5,917 bases of DNA, from NCBI GenBank assembly GCA_900555745.1, contig USMH01000067.1, positions 1 through 5,917 on the forward strand, in the 5' to 3' direction. This stretch comes from an uncultured Collinsella sp. (GTDB taxonomy: Bacteria; Actinomycetota; Coriobacteriia; Coriobacteriales; Coriobacteriaceae). Each line of letters starts with the position of its first letter. Position 1 is the first letter of the stretch. Below are positions 1 to 4,891 of this stretch, in pieces. The notes under the pieces are model-generated. The model had not been told where the DNA came from. It saw nothing but the letters and a program-made list of their open reading frames with translations, and ran no database searches. A program made the translations under genes and the position numbers.

Positions 1-772
1 TCGGAATGCGCCACTTGGCGTGCGCGTTCATGTGCTCTTCGGCATTGTCCACGATAAAGCTGTGACCGACGCGCTCCAGCATGGGAATATCGTTGTAGGT
101 ATCGCCCACGGCGGCGGCATCGGCAATATCGATGCCCAGGTGCTCGCACAGGTGAGCGACGCCGGCGCCCTTGTCAACGCCCAGGTTCATAAAGTCGATC
201 CACTCGCGCCCGGCGTTGGTGACGTAGAGCTTGTCCGAGAACTCGGGGCTATAGGTCTCGCGGAATGCGGGCTCGGCATCATAGGCCGGGAAGAAGATTG
301 AGATCTTGTTGGACTCGATATCAAGGCCCTCAAAGCTATCGACGTAGTTGATTGTGTTGTAGTAGACGCTGATCTCGTCGTGGTATTGATGGTCGCGGGC
401 AAGCACGTAGAACTCGTCGAAGCAGCACAGGACGGGGACAGCGCGAGGATCCTCCGAGGCACGGCTCAAGACCTGCTGATACAGCTCCACGTCAATATTG
501 CTCTTATAGATATAGCTGCCGCGATAGATCACGCACGCTCCGTTGTCGGGACAAAAAGCGAGGCGGTTCTTGACGCCCTCGAACATCTCCTCGAGCTTGG
601 GGGCGGGACGTCCGCTGGCGGGGCAGAATACGATGCCGGCGTCGGCGAGCTTGTCCAGGCGCTCATCAAGACCCTGGGGCAGCACGCGCTCGTCGGTCAG
701 CAGCGTCTTGTCCATGTCGACGGCGAGAATCTTAATGTTTCCGATATTGGCGTCCGATTCGTAAGTTTGCAT
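1..772 (-). CDS. Cof-type HAD-superfamily phosphatase, C-terminus cut by window edge
   Basis: Uninterrupted minus-strand frame of 257 codons from the ATG at 772-770, running off the left edge. All HAD motifs of subfamily IIB are visible: motif I DMDKTLL with Asp19 and Asp21 (nucleophile and acid/base), motif II ending in Ser53-Gly-Arg, the motif III lysine Lys201 in GVDKG, and motif IV GDTYNDIPML with Asp224 and Asp228 for magnesium. The cap domain lies between motifs II and III, roughly residues 85-190. By family it is a cytoplasmic Mg-dependent phosphatase acting on small phosphorylated metabolites, often sugar phosphates or flavin/pyridoxal phosphates; the substrate cannot be told from sequence. 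Usual family length is about 260-290, so probably only 10-30 residues are missing. The start is supported by GAAAGG at 782-787, nine bases upstream. The Gly normally after the second motif I Asp is Lys here. It is transcribed divergently from argG. Confidence 0.9.
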   Translation of the reverse strand, partial: MQTYESDANIGNIKILAVDMDKTLLTDERVLPQGLDERLDKLADAGIVFCPASGRPAPKLEEMFEGVKNRLAFCPDNGACVIYRGSYIYKSNIDVELYQQVLSRASEDPRAVPVLCCFDEFYVLARDHQYHDEISVYYNTINYVDSFEGLDIESNKISIFFPAYDAEPAFRETYSPEFSDKLYVTNAGREWIDFMNLGVDKGAGVAHLCEHLGIDIADAAAVGDTYNDIPMLERVGHSFIVDNAEEHMNAHAKWRIP

Positions 773-781
773 AAAAGCGAG

Positions 782-787
782 CCTTTC
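782..787 (-). promoter_or_regulatory. Ribosome binding site of the HAD phosphatase gene
   Basis: On the minus strand GAAAGG lies nine bases before the ATG at 772. It supports this start over internal Met codons further in. Confidence 0.6.
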
Positions 788-807
788 GTTTCGAGATTGT
801 TTCAGAC

Positions 808-813
808 GTTATA
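808..813 (-). promoter_or_regulatory. Candidate -10 box for the HAD phosphatase gene
   Basis: TATAAC on the minus strand matches the sigma-70 type -10 consensus at five of six positions and would give a 5' UTR of about 30 bases. No good -35 hexamer is seen 16-18 bases upstream, so this is weak. The same bases form the 8-bp palindrome GTTATAAC (808-815). Confidence 0.3.
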
Positions 814-915
814 ACCATCAATTCGTAGTCGGGCGTATTTTCGCAGGAACGGAGCGTATTTGCACCACGCTTCACAAAGTAATGAAAAAACTTTTCAGAA
901 ATTTGAATTTGTCGC

Positions 916-943
916 TTGTGCTGCGGGCACTTTAGCGTAATAT
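916..943 (+). promoter_or_regulatory. Candidate promoter for the argG leader transcript
   Basis: TTGTGC (916-921) and TAATAT (938-943) are separated by 16 bases in an AT-richer stretch. Each matches consensus only partly. A start near 950 would place the 951-1007 hairpin at the very 5' end of the RNA and the arginine-rich leader ORF about 100 bases in. A start further downstream cannot be excluded. Confidence 0.35.
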
Positions 944-950
944 AGCGACC

Positions 951-1007
951 ATCGAAAACGGAGACGGAAAAACAACCGCTTACCGAGGAAAAGGTACCGT
1001 TTACGAT
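951..1007 (+). other. Long imperfect stem-loop in the argG 5' leader
   Basis: ATCGAAAACGG (951-961) is complementary to CCGTTTACGAT (997-1007) at ten of eleven positions. The loop of 35 bases is purine-rich and includes GAGGAAAAGG. It does not match any riboswitch class I can recognise by eye. It may simply protect the 5' end or help fold the leader. Confidence 0.4.
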
Positions 1008-1033
1008 ATTAGAATTGCGCCCGGCGATAGGTG

Positions 1034-1040
1034 AAAGGAG
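1034..1040 (+). promoter_or_regulatory. Ribosome binding site of the arginine-rich leader ORF
   Basis: AAAGGAG, a near-perfect Shine-Dalgarno, ends six bases before the ATG at 1047. It is at least as good as the ribosome binding sites of argG, argH and ndk, which is the main evidence that the tiny ORF is translated. Confidence 0.7.
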
Positions 1041-1046
1041 AGGCAG

Positions 1047-1121
1047 ATGCAGTTCGTAACGATCATCACCACTGCAGACAATGCCATCCGACGCCAGCGC
1101 GCAATTTCCCGACGACGATAA
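1047..1121 (+). CDS. Arginine-rich leader peptide upstream of argG, 24 aa
   Basis: Short ORF of 24 codons plus TAA. The peptide begins MQFVTIITTADN and ends IRRQRAISRRR, so six of the last ten residues are arginine (positions 15, 16, 18, 22, 23, 24). Four of the six are CGA, including three in a row directly before the stop. Reading all other annotated genes in the window, I found Arg encoded by CGC or CGT (plus one CGG and one AGG in the 56-aa ORF) and no CGA. The ORF has a strong Shine-Dalgarno, sits 205 bases before argG on the same strand, and its last codons overlap an RNA hairpin. By analogy with the trp and his leader peptides, I infer it senses charged arginyl-tRNA by ribosome stalling and is not a functional protein in itself. 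It could also be chance, but CGA clustering, gene context and the ribosome binding site agree. Confidence 0.75.
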   Translation: MQFVTIITTADNAIRRQRAISRRR

Positions 1122-1185
1122 CAATCGTCTCTGTCCGCATGGGGCGAATTGCCTCAACAGAGTCATTTTGAGGTCGTTGGGTTTT
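1114..1185 (+). promoter_or_regulatory. Putative transcription attenuator of argG with competing RNA stems
   Basis: Four overlapping pairings are visible. (1) GACGAT 1114-1119 with ATCGTC 1124-1129: a perfect 6-bp, 4-base-loop hairpin covering the last CGA codons, with the leader stop codon at its tip. (2) 1122-1131 with 1141-1151: ten pairs including two G-U and one bulged A. (3) CTCTGT 1129-1134 with ACAGAG 1157-1162: a possible antiterminator. (4) CTCAAC 1153-1158 with GTTGGG 1176-1181, directly followed by TTTT: a possible intrinsic terminator; an alternative 3' arm is TTGAGG 1168-1173 with CCTCAA 1152-1157. Stem 3 excludes stem 4. A ribosome stalled on the CGA run would block stem 1, while one at the stop codon would cover stems 2 and 3 and leave stem 4 free. 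The U-tract is short and stem 2 is compatible with stem 4, so the switching logic is inference. Confidence 0.5.
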
Positions 1186-1313
1186 AGCGCGACATTGCTG
1201 CATGTTTCTAGGGCATGTATGTGCTGATTTTTGCTATTTAACCTGATATTGCACGGTATATGACCTTGAAATGACTTGCAACTGACCGATGTTCTAACTA
1301 GCTACCAAGGGCG

Positions 1314-1319
1314 AAAGGA
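1314..1319 (+). promoter_or_regulatory. Ribosome binding site deciding the argG start
   Basis: AAAGGA lies seven bases before the ATG at 1327. It selects this start over the in-frame TTG at 1276, which would add 17 residues unrelated to the family N-terminus. Confidence 0.75.
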
Positions 1320-1326
1320 AACAGCC

Positions 1327-2553
1327 ATGAGCAAGGAAAAAGTCGTTCTCGCATATTCCGGTGGTCTTGATACATCCGTATGTGTCAAGTGGCTCCAGGA
1401 CGAGAAGAATCTCGATGTCGTTTGTGTCTGCGGCAACGTGGGCCAGGAAGAGACCGGACTGGATGCCAAGAAGCAGAAGGCGCTCGACCTGGGCGTTCTC
1501 GATTGCCAGGTGCTCGACCTGCGCGACGAGTTCTCCGATGAGTTCCTGACCAAAGCCATTGCAGCAAACTCCATGTACGAGAACAAGTATCCGCTGCTCT
1601 CCGCCCTGTCTCGCCCGCTGCTTGCCAAGAAGCTTGTCGAGGTCGCCCACGAGTTTGGCGCGACCTACGTCGCCCACGGCTGCACCGGCAAGGGTAACGA
1701 CCAGGTCCGTTTTGAGGCCGCCGTCAAGGCCCTCGACCCCGAGCTCAAGGTTATCGCCCCGGTTCGCGAGTGGGACCTGAAGTGTCGCCCCGACGAGGTC
1801 GCCTATGCCCACGCCCACAACGTGCCGGTTCCCGAGGATGCCAACGACAACCCCTACTCCATCGACGACAACCTGTGGGGTCGTGCCATTGAGTGCGGTC
1901 ACCTGGAGGATCCCTGGAATGAGCCGCTCGACGACGCTTGGGTTATGACCAAGAATCCCGAGGACACCCCGGACACCCCGACCTACACCGAGATTGAGTT
2001 TGAGGCCGGCAAGCCCGTCGCCGTCGACGGCAAGAAGATGAAGCTCTCTGAGATCGTCATCGCCCTCAACAAGATCTCCGGCGACAATGGCTTTGGCCGT
2101 CTCGATCTGGTCGAGGATCGCCTGGTGGGCCTTAAGAGCCGCGAGTGCTACGAGGTTCCCGGCGCCCTGACGCTCATCACCGCCCACAAGGCGCTCGAGG
2201 ACATCTGCGTCGAGGGCGACCTGCTCAAGACCAAGATCAAGCTCGAGCAGGATTGGGCCACCGCCGTGTACAACGGCCAGTGGTACAGCCCGCTCAAAAA
2301 CGCGCTCGATGCCTTTATGGCCGACACGCAAAAGTTCGTGACCGGCACTGTCCGTCTGAAGTTCTTTAAGGGCAACTGCCATGTCGTCGGCCGCAAGAGC
2401 CCCTTCAGCCTCTACGACTACGGTCTGGCTACCTACGACCGCGACACCACGTTTGACGAGAAGGCCAGCGCCGGCTTTATCGAGATCGATACGCTGTCGC
2501 TCAAGACGTGGGCAAAGGTCCAGGGCCCCAGCTCTGCTGCCGCCCAGGCCTAG
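1327..2553 (+). CDS. argG: Argininosuccinate synthase
   Basis: 408 residues, the usual length for bacterial argininosuccinate synthase (about 400). It ligates citrulline and aspartate with ATP (to AMP and pyrophosphate) to give argininosuccinate, the penultimate step of arginine synthesis, in the cytoplasm. The N-terminal ATP pyrophosphatase loop AYSGGLDTSV spans residues 9-18. The NVGQEE segment is at 37-42 and the citrulline-binding SMYENKYPLLSALSRPL region at about 92-108. The signature AHGCTGKGNDQVRFE is at about 116-130, followed by SIDDNLWGRAIECG and GRLDLVEDRLVGLKSRE of the synthetase/multimerisation half. The ATG at 1327 gives the family-typical MSKEKVVLAYSGG start. All 12 Arg codons are CGC or CGT. 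It lies downstream of an arginine-rich leader ORF with attenuator-like structures and upstream of argH, with a 56-aa ORF between them. Confidence 0.98.
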   Translation: MSKEKVVLAYSGGLDTSVCVKWLQDEKNLDVVCVCGNVGQEETGLDAKKQKALDLGVLDCQVLDLRDEFSDEFLTKAIAANSMYENKYPLLSALSRPLLAKKLVEVAHEFGATYVAHGCTGKGNDQVRFEAAVKALDPELKVIAPVREWDLKCRPDEVAYAHAHNVPVPEDANDNPYSIDDNLWGRAIECGHLEDPWNEPLDDAWVMTKNPEDTPDTPTYTEIEFEAGKPVAVDGKKMKLSEIVIALNKISGDNGFGRLDLVEDRLVGLKSRECYEVPGALTLITAHKALEDICVEGDLLKTKIKLEQDWATAVYNGQWYSPLKNALDAFMADTQKFVTGTVRLKFFKGNCHVVGRKSPFSLYDYGLATYDRDTTFDEKASAGFIEIDTLSLKTWAKVQGPSSAAAQA

Positions 2554-2568
2554 CGCCTCCTTCCCTTG

Positions 2569-2596
2569 GTATCCGCGCGGCCCATCCGCGTGATAC
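2569..2596 (+). other. Stem-loop just after argG
   Basis: GTATCCGCG (2569-2577) pairs with CGCG-T-GATAC (2587-2596): nine base pairs with one bulged T and a 9-base loop. No U-tract follows, so it is more likely a 3'-end stability structure than a terminator. Confidence 0.4.
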
Positions 2597-2631
2597 ATAA
2601 CGGGCGCACGGGGTCCCTACCTTTCGTTATG
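2596..2631 (+). other. Inverted repeat CATAACG/CGTTATG between argG and the small ORF
   Basis: CATAACG (2596-2602) and CGTTATG (2625-2631) are exact complements around a 22-base spacer. It begins where the previous stem-loop ends. No poly-T follows; the function is unknown. Confidence 0.35.
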
Positions 2632-2706
2632 CTTGCTGACACTTCTTAACATCGGTGGCCCCTACGTTCCGCCCGCATATATGATGCCGCGTCTGCGGCT
2701 GAGTCC

Positions 2707-2741
2707 GAGCCCCGCCGGGGTTGTCCGGCGGGGCTCCTTCT
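2707..2741 (+). terminator. Strong GC hairpin after argG, likely terminator
   Basis: GAGCCCCGCCGG (2707-2718) and CCGGCGGGGCTC (2725-2736) form a perfect 12-bp stem with a 6-base loop. The tail is only CTTCT, a weak U-tract, so termination may be partial and let some argG transcription reach the small ORF and argH. A smaller hairpin CCGC-GTCT-GCGG lies just upstream at 2686-2697. Confidence 0.65.
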
Positions 2742-2773
2742 ATCAATTTGGCGGCTTTGCGCCTATTTATATG

Positions 2774-2778
2774 AGGAG
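2774..2778 (+). promoter_or_regulatory. Ribosome binding site of the 56-aa ORF
   Basis: AGGAG sits eight bases before the ATG at 2787, a good Shine-Dalgarno that supports translation of this small frame. Confidence 0.6.
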
Positions 2779-2786
2779 TATCCATT

Positions 2787-2957
2787 ATGTTCAATGCTAT
2801 CGCGCACGCCTTACTCGCACTCGCGCCCGAGATTGATGCTGCAAAGGTCGAGGACGTCCCTATGAGCCTGAAGGCCTGGGTCGATGGTTCGCAGGGCAAC
2901 ATCCGGAGGGAGACGTTGGGCGCCAAGTGCCTGGCGCGTCACTTCTTTGCAAATTAG
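2787..2957 (+). CDS. Small hypothetical protein, 56 aa
   Basis: ATG to TAG, 56 residues, with a good Shine-Dalgarno (AGGAG, 8-base spacing). The protein starts MFNAIAHALLALAPEID and ends ARHFFAN. The first 13 or so residues are hydrophobic (Ala/Leu-rich helix), followed by a charged segment with VEDVPMSLKAWVDGSQG. There is no clear transmembrane span, signal peptide or metal-binding motif; the single Cys is at 48. I do not recognise the family. It lies between the argG terminator hairpin and argH on the same strand, 118 bases before argH. Its Arg codons include CGG and AGG, unlike the CGC/CGT of its neighbours, which may hint at different origin or weak selection. It could be a real small protein or a translated leader for argH; it is not arginine-rich like the argG leader. 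Confidence 0.55.
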   Translation: MFNAIAHALLALAPEIDAAKVEDVPMSLKAWVDGSQGNIRRETLGAKCLARHFFAN

Positions 2958-3007
2958 CTACATGGCTCCGCACGCGGTGAGGAATGTGTAAAACTAGCGG
3001 TTGAAAA

Positions 3008-3019
3008 ATCGCTTTAGCG
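3008..3019 (+). other. Small hairpin in the argH leader
   Basis: TCGC-TTTA-GCGA forms a 4-bp stem with a tetraloop. An alternative pairing of AGCG (2996-2999) with CGCT (3009-3012) would compete. I see no convincing promoter in the 118 bases before argH: TTGAAA at 3001 lacks a matching -10. Confidence 0.25.
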
Positions 3020-3060
3020 ACAGGGTGCATTGCTTTGGGCGCTTGTTTTGGTATTTGATG

Positions 3061-3067
3061 AAAGGGG
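3061..3067 (+). promoter_or_regulatory. Ribosome binding site deciding the argH start
   Basis: AAAGGGG ends eight bases before the ATG at 3076. It rules out the in-frame TTG at 3001, which would add 25 residues with no family resemblance. Confidence 0.75.
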
Positions 3068-3075
3068 ACAGTTCC

Positions 3076-4506
3076 ATGGCTCTTTGGGGCGGTCGTTTTG
3101 AGGCAGGCGTGGCCGAGGTCACGCAGGAGTTTGGCGCGTCGCTGCCGGTCGACAAACATCTCTATAAGCAGGATATCGCCGGATCTAAGGCACATGCCAA
3201 GATGCTGGCGGCCCAGGGCATTATCAGCGCCGAGGACGAGCAGGCGATTGCCGAGGGCCTGACCGCAATCGAACAGGATATCGATGCCGGCAACTTCATC
3301 TTCGATATCAACGACGAGGACATTCATATGTCCATCGAGAGCGAGCTGACGCGTCGCATCGGCGAGGCGGGCAAGCGCCTGCATACCGGGCGTTCGCGCA
3401 ACGACCAGGTGGCGACCGACACACGCCTGGGCGTCAAGGCGCTGGCCAAGGAGCTCATGGAGGCCAATCTTGAGCTGCGCCATGTGTTGGTGGATGCGGC
3501 CAAGAAGTACGACAAGGTGATTCTGCCGGGCTACACGCACATGCAGCACGCTCAGCCCGTGCTGCTGTCGCATCATCTGCTGGCGTATTCCTGGATGTTC
3601 GCGCGCGACTTTACGCGCCTGAAGGCCGCCTTTGATGCCGCCGACAACTGCCCGCTGGGTGCTGCCGCGCTTGCCGGTACGAGCTATCCGCTCGATCGCC
3701 AGATGACGGCTGCCGAACTTGGCTTTGCGGGCGTGATTCCCAACTCGCTTGATGCGGTTTCCGACCGTGATTTCCTGCTCGATCTGCATTACGCCGGCTC
3801 TGTCATGGCGATGCACCTGTCGCGTCTTTCCGAGGAGATCGTGCTGTGGTCGAGCTCTGAATTTGGCTTTATCACGCTTTCCGACTCGTACTCCACCGGC
3901 TCGTCCATCATGCCGCAGAAGAAGAATCCCGACTTTGCCGAGCTTATTCGCGGCAAGAGCGGCCGTGTCTATGGCAACCTGGTGCAGCTGCTCGTAACCA
4001 TGAAGGGCCTGCCGCTTGCTTATAACAAGGACTTGCAGGAGGACAAGGAGGGCGCGCTCGATACCGCTCACACGCTCATGCAGTGCCTGTCCGTTATGGC
4101 CGGTATGATTTCGACTTGGACCGTCAACGAGGATGCCATGGCGCGCGAGTGCGGCGTGGGGCACCTTGCCGCTACCGATGTTGCCGATTACCTGGCCAAG
4201 CGTGGCCTGCCGTTCCGCGAGGCACATGCCGTGGTGGGCCATCTGGTCCTGATGTGCGAGAAGCGCGGCTGCAATCTTGAGGACCTGCCGTTTGAGGTGT
4301 TCCAGGAGGCAAGCCCGCTCTTTGAGCGCGACATTACCGAGGCGCTCGACATCCCGTCGATTGTCGCCGCGCGCACGACCGAGGGCGGCACCGCCCCTGC
4401 CGCCGTTGCCGTGCAGCTTGATCGCGCCGAGGCACAGCTCGTGGCTGACGAGGGTGTGTTTGGATCGCTGACCAAGGTCGTCGAGATGGGCCACGGGATA
4501 AAGTAG
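3076..4506 (+). CDS. argH: Argininosuccinate lyase
   Basis: 476 residues, normal for the family (about 460-480). It cleaves argininosuccinate to arginine and fumarate, the last step of arginine synthesis, as a cytoplasmic homotetramer of the aspartase/fumarase superfamily. It begins with the family-typical MALWGGRF. Conserved regions follow in order: HTGRSRNDQVATD at about 103-115 (substrate contacts), GYTHMQHAQPV at about 152-162 with the catalytic Thr154-His155 pair, and the superfamily signature GSSIMPQKKNPD at 275-286 with the catalytic serine on the mobile loop (probably Ser277). The C-terminal domain is complete. Its product supplies arginine, the presumed signal of the argG leader. It may be read partly from the argG transcript through the weak-tailed hairpin at 2707-2741; no strong promoter of its own was seen. 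Confidence 0.98.
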   Translation: MALWGGRFEAGVAEVTQEFGASLPVDKHLYKQDIAGSKAHAKMLAAQGIISAEDEQAIAEGLTAIEQDIDAGNFIFDINDEDIHMSIESELTRRIGEAGKRLHTGRSRNDQVATDTRLGVKALAKELMEANLELRHVLVDAAKKYDKVILPGYTHMQHAQPVLLSHHLLAYSWMFARDFTRLKAAFDAADNCPLGAAALAGTSYPLDRQMTAAELGFAGVIPNSLDAVSDRDFLLDLHYAGSVMAMHLSRLSEEIVLWSSSEFGFITLSDSYSTGSSIMPQKKNPDFAELIRGKSGRVYGNLVQLLVTMKGLPLAYNKDLQEDKEGALDTAHTLMQCLSVMAGMISTWTVNEDAMARECGVGHLAATDVADYLAKRGLPFREAHAVVGHLVLMCEKRGCNLEDLPFEVFQEASPLFERDITEALDIPSIVAARTTEGGTAPAAVAVQLDRAEAQLVADEGVFGSLTKVVEMGHGIK

Positions 4507-4531
4507 GGATTTGACTGAAGCGGCTTTGGCC

Positions 4532-4545
4532 ATTTATCGATAAAT
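4532..4545. repeat. Perfect 14-bp AT-rich palindrome after argH
   Basis: ATTTATCGATAAAT equals its own reverse complement. It is followed by CGTTTTTGCTTTT, so as RNA it could be a weak first terminator (5-bp stem, TCGA loop). As DNA it has the shape of a dimeric repressor site. It lies 25 bases past the argH stop. Confidence 0.5.
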
Positions 4546-4558
4546 CGTTTTTGCTTTT

Positions 4559-4594
4559 ACGGGTGTCTGCTGATGCGGACGCCCGTGTTTTGTT
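4559..4594 (+). terminator. Intrinsic terminator of argH
   Basis: ACGGGTGTCTGC (4559-4570) pairs over all 12 positions, two of them G-U, with GCGGACGCCCGT (4575-4586) around the tetraloop TGAT. GTTTTGTT follows. It is well placed, about 50 bases past the argH stop. Confidence 0.85.
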
Positions 4595-4665
4595 GCTATG
4601 GGGGAGGGGCTTGTCGAGAACTTCTGTAGGACCTTTGGGCAGGTTGTGAAGGGGTTACGTTCGCG

Positions 4666-4714
4666 GGCGGCAACCGACCGCCTGCTCTGTTCGATGCGGT
4701 TGATGGGCGGTCGG
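4666..4714 (+). other. Nested, mutually exclusive inverted repeats upstream of ndk
   Basis: CCGACCGCC (4674-4682) is perfectly complementary to GGCGGTCGG (4706-4714). Its 5' arm can instead join a small hairpin GGCGG (4666-4670)/CCGCC (4678-4682), and CAACCG (4671-4676) can pair with CGGTTG (4697-4702). The set overlaps the -35 of a candidate promoter. It could be an operator or the remnant of an RNA switch; nothing is established. Confidence 0.4.
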
Positions 4715-4727
4715 ATGGTACTCTAAT
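4700..4727 (+). promoter_or_regulatory. Candidate ndk promoter (distal)
   Basis: TTGATG (4700-4705) and TCTAAT (4722-4727) are spaced by 16 bases; they match the sigma-70 type consensus at four and five of six positions. This is the best promoter-like pair in the gap, with a start about 155 bases before ndk. Confidence 0.45.
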
Positions 4728-4744
4728 CGGGCTTCGGAACAGAA

Positions 4745-4773
4745 GTGACACATATGGAGCGCTTTAATAAATT
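4745..4773 (+). promoter_or_regulatory. Candidate ndk promoter (middle)
   Basis: GTGACA (4745-4750) matches the -35 consensus at five of six positions. TAAATT (4768-4773) lies 17 bases on and matches the -10 at four of six. It is an alternative to the distal and proximal candidates. Confidence 0.35.
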
Positions 4774-4789
4774 GCAACGTTTCAATAAA
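4760..4789 (+). repeat. 18-bp-period direct repeat CGYTTYAATAAA
   Basis: CGCTTTAATAAA (4760-4771) and CGTTTCAATAAA (4778-4789) match at ten of twelve positions. The two differences fall at third positions of a 16-codon ORF (ATG 4754, stop 4802-4804) encoding two RFNK units. That ORF lacks a good ribosome binding site, so the repeat may be a DNA-level binding site. Confidence 0.4.
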
Positions 4790-4799
4790 CAGCTTTTTG

Positions 4800-4828
4800 T
4801 TTAACTGCAGCTAAAACTCTGTTACGAT
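4800..4828 (+). promoter_or_regulatory. Candidate ndk promoter (proximal)
   Basis: TTTAAC (4800-4805) and TACGAT (4823-4828) have a 17-base spacer. It would start about 57 bases before the ndk ATG. The matches are partial. Confidence 0.35.
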
Positions 4829-4878
4829 GCAGTCCAGGCGGGTGCCGGAATGGGACTTGGGCACGCGCGAACCTACTT

Positions 4879-4884
4879 GAAAGG
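4879..4884 (+). promoter_or_regulatory. Ribosome binding site deciding the ndk start
   Basis: GAAAGG ends seven bases before the ATG at 4892. It rules out the upstream in-frame ATG at 4850, which has no such site and adds 14 non-family residues. Confidence 0.75.
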
Positions 4885-4891
4885 CTACCTT

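Noticed and set aside
732..1166. 144-codon minus-strand frame across the HAD start and argG leader
   Set aside because: No ribosome binding site or family resemblance; it overlaps the HAD N-terminus in another frame and lies antisense to the leader ORF.
1199..1232. Second possible terminator in the argG leader (TGCATG/CATGTA then TTTTT)
   Set aside because: The stem is only 6 bp with a G-U pair, and the T-run begins eight bases after it; too weak to call.
1276..1326. Upstream TTG start for argG
   Set aside because: No Shine-Dalgarno, and the extra residues do not match ArgG; the ATG at 1327 has both.
773..1326. ArgR-type arginine operator or T-box leader before argG
   Set aside because: I saw no pair of ARG-box-like palindromes and no T-box core; control seems better explained by the leader ORF.
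1294..2598. 434-codon open frame antisense to argG
   Set aside because: It is a mirror of argG codon structure in high-GC DNA: low-complexity Gly/Val/Leu-rich product with no recognisable motif, while argG on the plus strand is unambiguous.
2860..4533. 557-codon open frame antisense to argH
   Set aside because: Same cause: it overlaps argH completely, is rich in His/Arg/Gln typical of antisense reading, and runs across the small ORF and the argH stop.
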